A stretch of 64,000 nucleotides of DNA from NCBI GenBank assembly GCA_004123355.1, contig SCHM01000003.1, forward strand, positions 3,119,058 through 3,183,057, read 5' to 3'. Below the pieces are notes generated by a model. The model was not told where the DNA came from. It saw only the letters and a list, made by a program, of their open reading frames with translations, and did not search any database. This DNA is from Amphirosellinia nigrospora. Its lineage: Eukaryota; Ascomycota; Sordariomycetes; Xylariales; Xylariaceae. Below, in pieces: positions 1 through 13,700 of the stretch. How positions within the stretch are numbered: position 1 is the stretch's first letter; every line of letters starts with the position of its first letter. The position numbers were made by a program, and so were the translations under genes.

Positions 1-574
1 GGCATCCCTTCTGGTCCGCGGGCCTCTCTATTTGCGACCCAACACCACTCCCCTCATCGATGATGTGTGCGATGTACTTATAGGTAGTGAGTGTATACCT
101 ATGAACTACCTACCCAGGTAGGTAGATACGTACATGTGAAGAAACATCATATATTGCATGTGGGTTTCTTTGTTCTTCCTTCCTCCTTGACTCTCTGTCT
201 GCCTACCTAGGTTGTGTTAATACGGTTGGGTGTTTGTTGAGCCGCAGCCGTGCTTGCCTTGTGTTGGACTGGCACTTGTACCACCTGCATCCGTCATCTC
301 TTCATCGCAAATTAGAAGATACCTTTCTTATATCTTCCTTCCGTAGCAACTGTCATTTCATTTTCTGCCCTCATTACCATATGCTGGGCCTGAGACAGCT
401 CGAAACCTGGAAACTCCCCTACCAACCTATCGTCTATCTAGGTCGATAACTACCTCCTAGTCGGGAAGAAATACTGACTGAGGAAGACGACAAAGTCCAG
501 CGACGGAATCCTAATATCGGATTCTCCCAAAGCACCACCGCAGTACTACATCCGGGCCAATTAACCCGGAAACG
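1..574. other. Intergenic, upstream of SOD gene
   Basis: No supportable gene. The stretch has several copies of a TACCTAC/GTAGGTA motif near 100-130 and at about 203, and becomes pyrimidine-rich at 160-200. It presumably holds the promoter and 5' leader of the superoxide dismutase gene that starts at 575. Confidence 0.6.
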
Positions 575-1559
575 ATGGGTCCATTAAGTATCCTCGCCCT
601 CGCCCTCGCCGCCGTGGGCACTCACGGTTTTGCCCAGAACGGCACGACAGGGTAGGTAGTATCGCAGTTTATAGACACCACATGTACTCAAGCCATTCCC
701 TTCGCTAACCCTCGGTTATAACAGCTAGGAGATGCCATCGTAGTGACGAATAACCCTGTAGGAAAAGAGGCCGTCGCCGTGCTGCCAGACAAGCCCTTCT
801 TCACTTCAGGGTCTCTGAATGGCAATGTGAAGGGGGCCGTTAGAGCTACTTCCGGGATGAATGGTGTCGGTGTCGACTTTGAGGTTACATTTTCTAATTT
901 GCCCAAAGAGGGCGGACCATTCAGTATGTGTCCTTGAGAGCTGCCGATTCAATTATGTGCCTGCTGACATGTAGGCAGCCTACCACCTCCACGTCGATCC
1001 AGTTGATGCTTCAGGCAATTGCACCAACACCCTAGCTCAGTACGTATTCTTGAGCCTCTCATTGCCTGTTTTAGCCATCCCCTCATATTCCCATGCTCCT
1101 GCATGGTCCTGACACCTCCAAGGATAAGCTTTATCCTTGCTATGAGCAGTCCTTCCTAACTCTTCTACTTCATAGTCTCGATCCCTCCATTCGTGGCGAG
1201 GATCCAGCTTGCAACTCTTCTCAGCCAGTATCCTGCCAAGTCGGAGATCTCAGCGGCAAGTACGGCAAGATCACTTCGGACCCCTTCACAGCCAAGTTCA
1301 CCGACAACTTTACCTCAATGAGCGAAGGCCCCGGCTCCTACTTCCTTAATCGCAGTCTTGTCGTCCACTTCGCCAATAAGACACGCATCACCTGTGCCAA
1401 CTTTGCGGTGCTGGACTGTCCGGCTAATAGTACTGCGGCTACCGGTAGCTCCTGCCAATCTTCTTCGACGCCAACGCCAACAAGCACAGCCGGGGGGCTA
1501 GAACGTCTGTCAAGAGCCTAGCCCTCATTGCTATAGTCGCTATGTTCTTCGTTTCTTGA
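575..1559 (+). CDS. Cell-surface Cu-only superoxide dismutase, GPI-anchor type
   Basis: Extracellular superoxide dismutase of the fungal SOD4/SOD5 copper-only family, which turns superoxide into peroxide at the cell surface. Seen: a signal peptide from the ATG at 575 (MGPLSILALALAAVG); four exons with introns near 651-724, 930-974 and 1039-1174; the core TYHLHVDPVDASGNC with copper-binding His residues; and the conserved tail pattern LAHLDPSIRGEDPAC, CQVGDLSGKYGKIT, VVHFANKTRITCANF. A Ser/Thr-rich linker follows. The hydrophobic GPI-type tail (SLALIAIVAMFFVS) lies one frame off and joins the protein only if the six-G run near 1493 has one more G. Exon 1 also needs one more base at its GGG donor. 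Both fit homopolymer loss elsewhere in the window. The family call is firm; the exact C-terminus is inferred. Confidence 0.86.
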
Positions 1560-4500
1560 GTTGCCTCCTCGTCAAAATCCACGTTATCACCTGAGTAGAT
1601 TGCGCAACGTGAATGGTGAATATGCCTGCACTGCGGTAATTTCGGTAATTTCGGTGGCTAGTTGCTTGAGTCCGGCCGGTGAAAGTACGGGCTGCAGGGC
1701 TATAGGAACCGGACTAATGAAGGCCTATGGGGGTTACATAAATGATTGTAACCTTAGCGAGCTGCACCTACCTGCAGAGGCTGCATCTAATAGAAAGGGG
1801 GCGCTGGTGTTTCATAGATTTTGCTTGCCCATGCAGATTAGATTGACGCAACTATAAGTATAAGAAACCAGGATCCCAAGGGTTTCGCTAAGAAATGGAA
1901 CGTATTGGTAGATCTCTCCGCGCTACATGTACGAGTTCGTACAAACATGAATACTAAGCTAACTATATCAGTAATTTGCTATATTATTTTGCGACGCTTG
2001 AGCGGATCTCGAAAACGGGAATCAACAATCGTATCCTTGTCGTGCCTGGTCCCGCGCGGAACGGACGAGGGGCTCTTGTCCCGTCGCCGGTGGCCGGAAA
2101 GGGATTTCCCACCCTATAGGTATCTAGTGCACATGCCGCGTTGACAGATGCCATGTCGTCACATAAGCAGTTAGGCCGAACTCCCGATAAGGCGCGCACG
2201 GGTGTTTAAGAGATCAGGTTCCACTGCGAGCAGTCATTACAACTAAATAATCTGGGAACCTGCATTAAACTGCCGGCTGCCTCCTTGCCTCAACACGACT
2301 CCAATGAGTTCTTCGTGACCACGGTCACGATTCATCACCAATTGATGGTAATTTCACCCGCGTTATTGCCAATAATCATGGCGTTCTCTCCAAGAGCCAA
2401 GGCCTCCACCTTACGACGTTGGACAATTGCTGGTAAGATACGCCGTTTCTACTGCAGGGGATCAGGTATGCTGTACAGATGATCATACCCAGTCATGATC
2501 TCTGCTCCACGTAACATCTCCCATCTCCTACAGAAAGCAGGCTATGGCAGTACCAAGGGTCTTCTCAGGTCGCCGACATGCTCCACCGCCAGACACCGCC
2601 GCGCCACGAGTGTAAAAATGCGGTCTTCACGTGTCATTAGACCACTGTGAGCCGTCAATGAGGCACATGATGAACCCACAAGTGCACCTTACATCTGCAG
2701 GACGAGGACCAGGAGGGCATGTCCAACCCCAACTAGGAACGAAATGCAATGCTTATGGCCTAGTCAGAGCATTCACTTTCCCGAACGGTCCAGATGATGA
2801 GCTTAGGTGTCTAAGCAAGTCAACTCGGACCAAGATAAGACACGACAACGCAAGCGATCTCGCTATGCTCCATCATCAGCATCGTTTCTTTTGTTCAATA
2901 CTATCGAACGATTCTTACAACATTTGGTCTTTTACGGCAGTCCCCCACAAGACTGGGGCTCGATTTATCCGTAACGGGCATGGTTCATCACTCGACTAAG
3001 TACCTTCTATCGATTGACATCACCTATAGCTGAGGGTGACAATGGGAGCGGATTACAAGGTGATTGGCGCAATTTTATTACCTCGACTCCTTCACCAGTC
3101 AAGGGACTGTCCCTGTCATTCGGCAGATCAACATCGGTCGATCAAGATATTGGATCCACGGGTGACGCGCTCTAGTCTACACTATCTAAAAACTTTCGCA
3201 TAACGGTGGTATAAAGTACCTATGTGCCGTGCCTAGCCCTGCCTAGCGCACGCACGTTACAACCTCATCGAAGCCAAGGATGAGGTTGACTGAATGTAAC
3301 CCACCGTGCATAACAAAATGCGAGGGCTAACTTCCGAGATCCTCTCACGTCGCCGCATGCCTCTCGGCTCACCTGAATCGACCAGGGACGAGTTCATATT
3401 TGCCCTACCAACTTGAATGAGATTAGTCCACGTCAGTCCAAGGCAGTCGTGCGATGCGGGGACCTGCATTCAATGGAACCTGCCGGGTTTCTGTATCGCT
3501 GTTCACGAGCCAGGGATTGACAGGTAGTTACTAGCATCAGCTTATCAGGGTACAGTGCACATTGTACCGTCGTACCAATAGACGTCGAGATCCATTGGCC
3601 CCAGAATCGACAGCAGCCGGATCTGCTATGGCCAGGGGCATTGCATTATACAGTTTGCTAACGGCACTGGTCTGATTAATGGGCCTTGCGAGGGGCCCTC
3701 GCCGCCAATGACCAGGCGTAGAGAAGACGTGCCGGGGGCCTCCTAACTTAAGTTTATACGCCCTTGCTCAGATGCCAGCAATATTACTGCAGCAACCTTG
3801 TGAGGATCTGGGGTTGGAGCAGCAATAGAACGTCTTCTATACGGCTACCATTGCCTTGGGTTCCTGTTGCGCGGCCTAGCCGCTTGTTTAACGCTTTCTC
3901 CGTACTCAACGCGGCATGAGGCAGCATCGATGATATGAGGCCTCAAGGCCTTTATTTTCTATTCTTGAAAAACGACACTTCCCCAAGTTATACATACATA
4001 CACGCTGCCTTTCACCACTTTTCTTCTAACACGAGGGTTGTCCGTCGTTTATCTTGGCCTTCTGGAACTCGAAAGGGCTAGTCATGGCGCCAATTACCAT
4101 ATTACACCAATCACGAGGAACCCATGAGGTGTCAAACCCTAAAACTATAAGCATGAAAGCGTGGCCACTCAGCCCGATAGAGAAGCATTGCCCTACGATC
4201 ATTCCTCGAAGTAGAAAATGGCATCTTAATCCGGCTTGGTCTTGTCTGCTGCAGACGACCAAGGTTGTATTTGCGTTTAAGCAAAGCTGCACGACTGTGC
4301 AACCAACCTTGGACGAACCACTCAAGGTGGTGTATAGGCTCGTGACGCATGCGAACCAATCGTTAGTCTTGAACTTGAGCGGGCCTATCGTCATACGAAG
4401 TCACATCACTTACTTAGAGGCTCTCGAATACGCCCTGAGCCAAGCCGCATCTCTTTGGAGGCTTCTTACTCTTTAGTGAGAGAGGTTGTCTGGGCTCTAT

Positions 4501-5817
4501 GCGTTGGATTGGTGCACAGCCCTTCAACAATCACTTCAACCTACCAACGAGAAAGTCTGTGCCACTTGGCGTTGCGGTACAATACAATGGCACCTCAATT
4601 CAAACGACTACCTTGCTATGCATTTTGGGGTCATCGGTGGCCTCAGTTGCACATGTTCTTCTTCATGGTTCAACGGCCCCTAGCTCCGTATCAACCAACT
4701 ATTGGACCCTCGAGCGTAGCTTACGCAGAAGCTCGCATAGACATCCTAGAGGGAAAGAAGAAAAAAAAACTTTTTTGGGGGACTTCTCTTTGGAGATCAT
4801 GGTGGTTGGCTAACGTCCACATGCTCAACGATTTTCGAGGCACTAGCTCATCCTGACCCCTACTCAATATTTCCATCGGCGTCAGAATATGGATAGACAT
4901 TCAGTCTCGGTCAACTCTTATCAAGCGGTTAAGGCTACACCCACTCGGAAGGGACCCTGACAATAAGGTGGGAGCCAATAGACTGGTGGACTTCAGGCAC
5001 TCTCCTCAGAGTAGGGTGGGATGACGATACTCCATCTTGCCCGAGGTCCTGTCAGCTTCACACCTGAAGGAACACCGAGAGCCAATGGGGCTAGTGGCCA
5101 GACTGTGTGGATGTTGGCTGCGATCATCTTCCGCGTGTCCCTCTGTGACTCGAACCATACTTCCCGCGTCATCCTTCAACGAATGAGATGCTGACGTTAT
5201 CTATGAGGTAGTCCATAAAGGATTCATGGCGCACCTGAACGGCCGTAGACCGGTTGTGATAGTCAACCGGGCCGGCCTGGAAACAGTAGTTCTTGTCCAT
5301 GCATGGCAATCCACCATTTCAAAGTGGCAACCGGTGATAGATATCCCTGTGAAGCACATTAGCATATTAGCACAGAGGTAGTCAAGGGCTCATGGCTGAA
5401 TAATGATTAAGTCCAAAGATTACATCTACCATGTAGAGATTAGGGTTCATGCCACCTAGTTTCAATACTAGTTGTTCTTGATTTGGTTAAATAGATCAGT
5501 TGGCCCGCTGTCCCATTCCTACTCGTTTTCGCTACTCTGTTACCATCACAAGGCTGAACACAGAAGCGCATATGTGCCAAAGACCTACTCACGTACTACT
5601 GAATGCGGAGAAGCTGGGCATTGATATAAGTCGCCTCCCTTCTTTGTACTCCCTTGTCTTCTCATTTTACTATTATTTTCATCTGCGTCAATAGAATTCC
5701 CGTATTTTAAGACACTTCATAGCATCGCGTGGCTATCCCTCCTTTCTTCTTCCTTATCTTGATAAGATAATCATTAGCCTCGTGTGCCTATCGTCTCCTT
5801 TCGCTCGCCGTTTGAAA
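1560..5817. other. Gene-free stretch, 4.3 kb
   Basis: I see no recognisable gene. Frames of 120-140 codons around 4026-4856 overlap on both strands and match no family I know. A tiny direct repeat (GTAATTTCG twice) lies near 1637-1655. The last 150 bases before 5818 are pyrimidine-rich, as expected for the next gene's promoter. Confidence 0.5.
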
Positions 5818-7781
5818 ATGGCGCCCGCTACATCCAATGGATACAGCTCTGACATAGAGGCTATACGGAAGGTTGGTGTTTCCCTGTTGTTTCTTGTTAT
5901 CCATCTTTTATGGTAGCCCGACGCAGAAATCGCAAATCGCTGCTACATGATCATCGTCTTCTTATAGTTTGAACTTGTCAAGTAGTGTGCTAATCAGAAA
6001 CAGAAAGAATATCCTCACATGAGCAATGGTAAGCTTCAACACAACCTAGTGAACTCTGTAACCTATTTTCTAACCCGATCTAGGCGTTTATCTTGACCAT
6101 GGCGGTGCCACAATTTATGCCAGATCCACCGTAGAGGCATTTGCGTCGAAGATGATGACAGGCTTATACGGTAATCCACACTCGGAGAATTCCCCCGCAA
6201 AACTCTCCGGCGATATGGTCGACCAAGTTCGCGAGAAGATGCTCGACTTCTTCGGAGCAAGCTCAAAAGACTTCGATCTCATATTTGTTGCCAATGCCAC
6301 CGCGGCGGTGAAGCTTGTGGCCGACTGTTTTAGAGATCTCGCTGAGAAAAGCAGAGATCGGAAATTTTGGTATGGGTTTCACAAAGACGCCCACACCAGC
6401 ATTGTTGGTGTGAGGGAGCTTACATACGGACAATCCTATTGCTTCGAAAACGATCAAGAAGTCGAGGAATGGCTTCAATATCCAGAGAATTCCTTTGTCA
6501 ATCGTTCCAACCCGAGTGGACTCGGCTTGTTCGCGTATCCGGGCCAGTCCAATATGACTGGCAGGAGGTTACCGCTGTCGTGGTCATGGCGAACGCGTAA
6601 CTCAGAATCCCTGCAAAATACCTACACATTACTGGATGCTGCCGCGCTTGCCATGACATATCCAATGGAGAACATTTTCCAAGACCCTGATCGCGCCCCC
6701 GATTTCACCTGCTTTCCTTGTATAAGATATTCGGCTTTCCCGACGTAGGGGCACTAGTTGTTCGAAAAGATTCTGGTCATATCCTCACCCTCCGTAAATA
6801 TTTTGGCGGAGGCACAGTCTCCATGGTCTCCAGCTTTGGAGATACCCGTGGCATCGATCCAAAGGCCTTCAAGCACCCACGTATAAGCTCCATGAGGGCC
6901 TTGAGGATGGGACGCTACCGTTCCACAGCATACTCGCTCTTGGCGAGGCAATCGATGTCCATCTACGACTATACGGATCTATGAGAAACATATCTGCTCA
7001 CACATCTCGCCTTATGGAACACTTGCATCGTGGCATGGCCGGCTTACGCCACGTGAACGGGCGACCTGCATGTCATATCTATTCCGAGAATAGAGACTTT
7101 AAGAACCCGAACAAGCAAGGCTCGGCTATAGCCTTCAATATAATGCTTTCGAATGGGGGCTACGTCTCATACACAGATGTAGAACGCATGGCCAACGACG
7201 CGGGTTTCTATATCCGATCTGGAGGTACGAGTCAACCCAATTAGTCCATGGTGGCTTACGTGCGTAGCTTATATCCGTATAGGTGTCTGTAATCCTGGCG
7301 AATATTCTCCCTACTAGGCTACGAACCGTGGATGACGGATCGCGCGCTCTCCGCCGGCCATCATTGCGGCTCAAGCGGGATCTCTGTTCTCAATGGTCTC
7401 CCCACAGGGTAAGTCGGCTTAACCCCGCGCATATCGCATAACAAAGCAAGTCCTAATAGTCTATCGCTTTTTAGCATCGCGCGTGTGAGCCTCGGCGCGA
7501 TGTCCACGAGACAGGACATCGACTTATTCCTCGACTTCCTGCGCTCCACCTTCGTCGACGCCGACAAGGACAGTCACCTCAGTGCATTATCCGCAGCTAC
7601 CACCCTGCGCTCCATACGCTCTGTCCCATCCGACGCCACACTCGAACAGACGATCGCTGCTGAACCCGTAGCTGAGACCGTTCCCGAGTATCGCAAAAAG
7701 CCTCGGTCCAGACACATCCCTTTCCTGTCAAATCTCAGACGACCCAAGCCAGTGTCGAGGTCGCCCTCTCTCCGGCGATGA
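5818..7781 (+). CDS. MOCOS-like cysteine desulfurase, NifS domain only
   Basis: Class V aminotransferase-fold, PLP-dependent protein related to the N-terminal half of molybdenum cofactor sulfurase (HxB/MOCOS), which moves sulfur from cysteine to the cofactor of xanthine dehydrogenase and aldehyde oxidase. Five exons: 5818-5871, 5998-6028, 6084-7224, 7283-7408, 7475-7781; all junctions are GT-AG and in phase. Seen: GVYLDHGGATIYARS; GLYGNPHS; the PLP-lysine region YKIFGFPDVGALVVRKDSG; FGGGTVS; LEDGTLPFHSILALGEAID; RSGG then VCNPGE at the likely desulfurase cysteine; ending NGLPTGIARVSLGAMS. No MOSC domain follows; the protein ends in a basic Ser/Arg tail at about 500 residues, against about 800-900 for full MOCOS. 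Frame jumps near 6714, 6845 and 7297 each need one extra T or C. Pseudogene or consensus error: I favour error. Confidence 0.82.
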
Positions 7782-10700
7782 ATCTGACAATGTCTACCAT
7801 CAGGTGACTACGCGTCTATCCCTAATCTAGTAAAAGGTGTTTCTATTCTGCGGTAATTTAGTCAGTCTCTATAAATACCTTGGTCGGTGGCATACGTCGT
7901 TTACATAGTGCATGTATGTTAGGCATACGCTGCTGGAACAGCATTCTACAATCTACCCAAGGGCTGGGAGAGGAGGCGGTATTATTCGATTATATTCCGT
8001 AATTTCAAGAACTCTTTTCGCCACTGCTATTAGTAGTCTCCCGGTTTGATGAAGACGCTTTCTTGCTCAAGTGTCTCAGAGGTACCAGCAAGAGGTACCA
8101 GCGCGTTAGTATTCTCTCGTGTAATCGGCAATACTACCACATATGGCTGATAAGCCCGTATCGATATTTCTCAAGCCACTAACCCGAAGGTGGTCAGACG
8201 GGAGGCGCAAAGTACGGGAGGGGGCGTAAAACGGGCAACGCTATTGTAAGTGGCACATTTAGCTGGTCAGATGGGTTATCCAACGTGTAGCTTCTATTGC
8301 TATGCCCGCCCCTCATCCCGGAACGTGCATGTCATCACCCTGTTGAGCTGTGGGATTTAGGTCTCGTGTATCTTTACTAAAAAAATCGTATTTAGTTATA
8401 TCAATTTCTCAGGTATTGTGACTACCCTCGTATCTTTTCAAATTGTCGATTCGACTTGTCTCAATAAAAGCCAGGATGGACTCGTACGACGTTCTTGAGA
8501 GACACCCGATCTGGAGTGAGTTCGCTGGGGACCGGGGTACATTTCAAGACAATATGTAAGCATGCAAAGCAGTAAGCAATCGGTAGCACGCGTAGTTGGT
8601 GTAGAGCTGTCAGGTTCCGGCTGTGCCGCAAGATTCCCCCTCTTGTCGGATCGCGGAAAAGGTACTAAATCGAATGTTCTGTGGTTTACTTATAAAGGCG
8701 GTGTCATAAGAAATGAGTTACGTAACTTCACCGGTCTTTAGAACATCAAGATTCACGGACAACTTAGGTAGTTAAGTAAGTATTTCAATCTGTCATGAAC
8801 CCAGTATACGGTACGCAATAGACACTTATTGTTGCATGAATATCTCCGAAACCAGCCCCGTGGGGAATATTTAACTAATATCTGACTATATATAAGCGGC
8901 TTCTTTTATGCCCTATGACGCAATCAAGTAAATCTCCGGTAATTACCACATAGGCTTGATTTTCCGAGTCTGGTAATACTAAGCTATCATCGGAATTTTA
9001 ATTGTGTTCGTGTTGTGAGACGTATCCTGTATTTAGGGTTCCGTGCTACATCGGAACATTGAGATATGTACATTATCGTATTATCCTTGTATCACTAGTT
9101 AAGCTGAAACTAAGAGTAGAAAGAAATCATGGTCAAAAGCTATTCACCATCCTCAAATGACCGAAGTGTCCTAGGTTGAAAACCGGAACTGTAGTAATGG
9201 AAGGGTATTCAAATTCTAGCAATATTCTCTAGAGCCATCGTGAAGATCTATTTCTTTTCACCCTTCGAAGCAGAAATTTTCTAGTCTGTGTACCCTAATA
9301 GTCTCGCAATCTCTTACTTCCGTATTCTTGTTGTCTTGGAGGTCGGGCGTAAAAGGGTAACAAAATCTCGTGTAAAAATTACGTTCGAACACACCCAATG
9401 GGAGTTCAGGGTGTAGGCGTATAAAGATACGTGTAACAGGAACAGTAAATACGATATACCCGACCAGATCTCAAGGATTTCCCAGAGAGATAATTACCAT
9501 CTCTTAGCCTTGTTAACTAGATTTAATCGGCCATGGCATATGAATGTTGGGGCCAGTACTCTATCTAAGTGAGGCGTGGCTTTGTCGCCGAAACAATTGC
9601 TAAACAAGGCGGTTAAAGAGGGGGGGCGAATTACCCTGAACATGTTCGTGTGTCATGGCCCGGGATATTCACAAAAGACGACATTTGTCAGCCGAAGCGC
9701 GGGGAGATACTGACCAGGAATTTCAGTTTGTCAGCACGTGTAGGCACTTGACTCTTGATAGTATGTTGATATACCCCTTCGACTTTGTACCGGGCTATTG
9801 TACATGTATAGCGCCCACTTCGCGGTACAGGGGGTAATTAATATATGCCTCGTGGCAATACGGATGATGAAAGCTGCTAGAGAAACAAAAACAGGCTAGA
9901 AGGGTCGTCGGTTCCTTGATAAGCGGATATAGAGAACGTGGTTCATAGCTCTTGTTATATTCGCAATCGAATGTTTGGTCACGGCCTGTCGACCCGCCTC
10001 CCGATCACAACATTTTCAACCGTGAAATAAATAAGAACATAATACAGTTATATAAAGTTCTTTTGATGCCACGGGCAAAAGTATTGGGCAGGGTAACGGA
10101 TGAGATTGTTAGGCATACCTTGTCGGGACTGCCTGAAGGGCGAAGGTGCTTTGGTCTGTGTATATAGCTGGGAGTAGACCCGAAGGTATCAGGACCTTCG
10201 CGCAACAATATATGTCATACCGTACCCTATGGGTGACTTAAATGAAGGTCTTAACAAAAACGCCATGTATTTTCTATAATCTTAAGAATACTACTTGCTC
10301 TTTATCGAGTTATTAGGCTTAACTACAAAAGGCTATATAATTATTCAGAGTCCATTATGTGCTCGTTCCTCAGTCTTCTATCACATCAAGTCCCGAGTAA
10401 TTCGCCCGGAAATACCAGTGGCCGGTATACGGTTCGACGTATCCTGTCTGGCTACTGCTTTCCCGTAGGTTAGGCTGTTACAAGTAGCTATATTGGGCTA
10501 TATTTGCGTGCTGTAAAGCTAGCATAATCGACAAGATCTGATGATCATTGCATGAGAAGCCATGAAGATCATTCAACAGCCTTAATAGACTGCGTGGAAT
10601 CTTCAGATGAGAGGACTGCTTGCTTCATGGCTAACCTGATATGGCCATATTCTCGAAGCCTTCCCCTAGATTAGAAAACACTTATTATAAATGCTATGGA

Positions 10701-13700
10701 TCTCATAAGTTGTCATGGGGAATATTTAACCAACAGCAGACGGTCAAGTGCCCGAATTGACTACAATCTATCCTTTGGTGACGTTGTGGTATAATGCTGC
10801 AATTCTGTTCTATGCCAAAAAATTCCAACGTTAGTCTTATGGTCTATCTAATACGTACACGATCCCCTATACATTGATTATACGAAACCGGCGACATTCG
10901 CGACCAGCAATAGTCTACATTGGTCAGAAATACAACGTGTTAGGCCAAATTTGTCATTAGCAACTCTGCTCAGGTATTGCGTCTTACATATATAGGGGTA
11001 ATCCCTAGTAGAAATTTGTGATCATGTGCGTTTTGAACGCTTTCAATTCACCAAAAAAAGAAAAGGAAGCATAGATTAGTTCGCTTGCACTTTATGTTCG
11101 TTAAGCTTATTTCGAATGTTTTCGTAAAAAGTTACTTACTCTGATCTAGATTCTGAAAACACCATTTCTTATATTTTCTCATAGACTATGCGCTGAGAGA
11201 TCGATTGAAAGATTACTGTATTTTAAACTAGATTTGAGGTAATCATCTCGTTTCGAATGTGATTTTGCGTCTTTCGTTTGATTCTTAGGACTTGGTTGTG
11301 ATAGAGTCGTTAGAACTATGCTAATTTGAGGCGCGTGCACAGTCCAATGTCTTATGGCATTTACTATATAATCGATTCCCCGTAGTGTGTGCTAGTTTCC
11401 AAAACCGTCGAGTTTCGGTTCGGGCAGCCGAACAGGGGAGGGTATCTGTGCCGAAAATTCATTGCTTAACGCCGCGCATTGATTAAAGCTTGGCCAAGCT
11501 CCGGGCCACCGACCGCCGTTCCAGAAGCTGGTTCCTTATCCCGGTCAGTCTATAGGAGCTGCTGCCTTGTACAGTAATTCTGGCTAAAAGGAAGATCAAA
11601 CAGCAACAGTCCAGATATGCGCCGAACGAGGCGCCGACCAAGTCCCAGTACACTTTATGCGAGTTTGGTCTGGGTCCTACCGGATAAGGCTCTCCGATGT
11701 AGAAGACGCTGTCACGAGTACGAGCAAGTTTTGGTTGTTGACAGGATGCATTGGGAATGAATTACTTGTCGGCTAGCCCTACCCTATTTAGACTTTGAGT
11801 TTGGGGATAATGAGAAATGTCAACCCCCTCACCTCTCATCTAGCGCTCTCGAACCAGTTGCTAGACCGGAGAGAAAAACTGTTGGGATAATAAAATCCGG
11901 GAATTTCTCTCATTCGTAATCCGTATTGATGGTGGATCTGAGCTTTAACCCCTACTATCGAGGGTAATCTTGCCAAACCTTCAATATGATCTTTTTGTGC
12001 ATCTGAAAACAACGAGATTTATGTCCTAAGCCAGATTGTTGAAATTCGACTGCCTTAGGTAGATAGCACCGATCGGCAACTGTAGCCCGCCGTTTGAAAT
12101 ATGCCCTCACTGGGTAGACAGATGAAAGTAAAGTTGTTGTCACGTGTGAGCGGAGAATGCCTGTAATCAAGGCGATATGCAGCTGAGTCGATCTTGTATT
12201 TCCGACAGTGATAATAACGCAACATAGACTATTTGTATGAGGTTGTGCGATAAGAAGAGGGACTTTGAGGTTGTCGCAAGATATCTGATCCCATCGCTAC
12301 TGAAAGCAGCGCGATAACGACGCCGCTTACGGACGTCGGCGCTAACGCTGGGACACATGTGAGTTTTTTAGGGGTTTGATCGTCGAAAAAATACATTCAC
12401 GCCTAGCAGATAGATGAAGTTCTAGATAGCCCTACGCTACCCTGGAGTAGGCCCGTCGCGTGTTGGTGGAGTGGTTCGTCGGCTGAAGAGAACGGCACCC
12501 GTAAGGCGTACGTAACGTCATTTCTGATCGGCGCTGGGGTCGTTGGGTCCCAAAGCAGGCGTTGAAGAACGCACAGACTTTGCCCGACCTTGCATGACAT
12601 TGATCAGATCTGGTTCGTCCTATGTCATCCCGGGAGCACGACGCAACAGCATCATGTAACATCGCATGTACAGCGAACGCTGCAAATCATACCAGCATTC
12701 AACAGCGATGGCCATGCTTAGTGAGTGTGTACCTACAGGTTGTTGTGCTTTGAACGATAGACGATGGCACGTCAATGTGGGCAACCTTGGTTGGAGTTGC
12801 ACGACGCAGGTCAAAATGAATAAACCCTGACACCAGCTACAGGTACCGACATGGCGGATCACACGGTGGCATATGTCACGGGCCATTGCATGCAGAGTTC
12901 ATCGTCAAGGTTCTTCATCTGATATGGCGATGAAATGGTGCTAGTTGGAACGAAGACGACGGCACCATGGAGGTTTTTGTTGTGATTTTTAGCGAGATTC
13001 TATCACCACAATGCGACTACGGGATAAGTCAATAAGCGTGATGGGTTCGATCCCTTCACAAATCGCCTTACCTGGAGTGTGGGCTGGATATCTCGGGAAG
13101 CCGAGAGCTTGAACTGCCAAGTGTTCTCTTCTCATCGAGGTGGTTCTGTTCCCAAACGGGGTCTGACGTGAAGGGGAACGGCCCGAGCCAGGCATCGAAG
13201 CAGAGGAACACGAAGGAATGAAGCCGGTCAATGTGCTTTCCACTATCCGGTTCAGCCTATTCTGGCGTGCGACTTTCCTAGCATTTTTACCCTTTCCTTG
13301 ACAACAGCTTGTCAGTCCCGGATTTTTCAATTTGTTCTGCAGCAGTGCAATGGCACAAACCCCAACTGGTGCATACCAGGCCATGGCATTGGCCGTTGCT
13401 GGGGCAGGGGTTTATGGCTCTTTACATGCCCTGGCGCTTGCTTGATGCCGGGATCGACAGGCTGCAGGGATTCGAGCTCCCATCGATCAAATCCTGCGCA
13501 CCCGCAGCGACAGTCTTCGTATAGAGTGCCGAGCGTAAAGTGACATCTGGAAAAATGAGAAAAGCCAAATGAGTGATATGTTTGGCGAGAGCTGGAAAAG
13601 CTAGCCCTCCCTATCTAGACTTGAGCCCCTGATCGATGCAGCTATATCTCGTCAAGTTCCGAACGACCGGTCTAACTGTTCCATTGGAATGACTACACCC

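Noticed and set aside
4026-4856. Overlapping frames of 100-140 codons on both strands
   Set aside because: They overlap each other, match no family I know, lack intron or start context and lie in otherwise empty DNA.
8855-10735. Repeated 15-base string as proof of a duplicated element
   Set aside because: The match does not extend, and the order of other short shared strings is not conserved between the two places; a chance match in AT-rich DNA is possible.
12985-13065. Possible tRNA around GGGTTCGATCCC
   Set aside because: A near-hairpin exists, but the T-loop stem has the wrong register, the acceptor stem has mismatches and there is no A box.
12989-13543. Frames on both strands including a plus start MAQTPTGAYQAMALAVAGAG
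   Set aside because: The start looks like a membrane leader, but nothing recognisable follows in any frame within reach.
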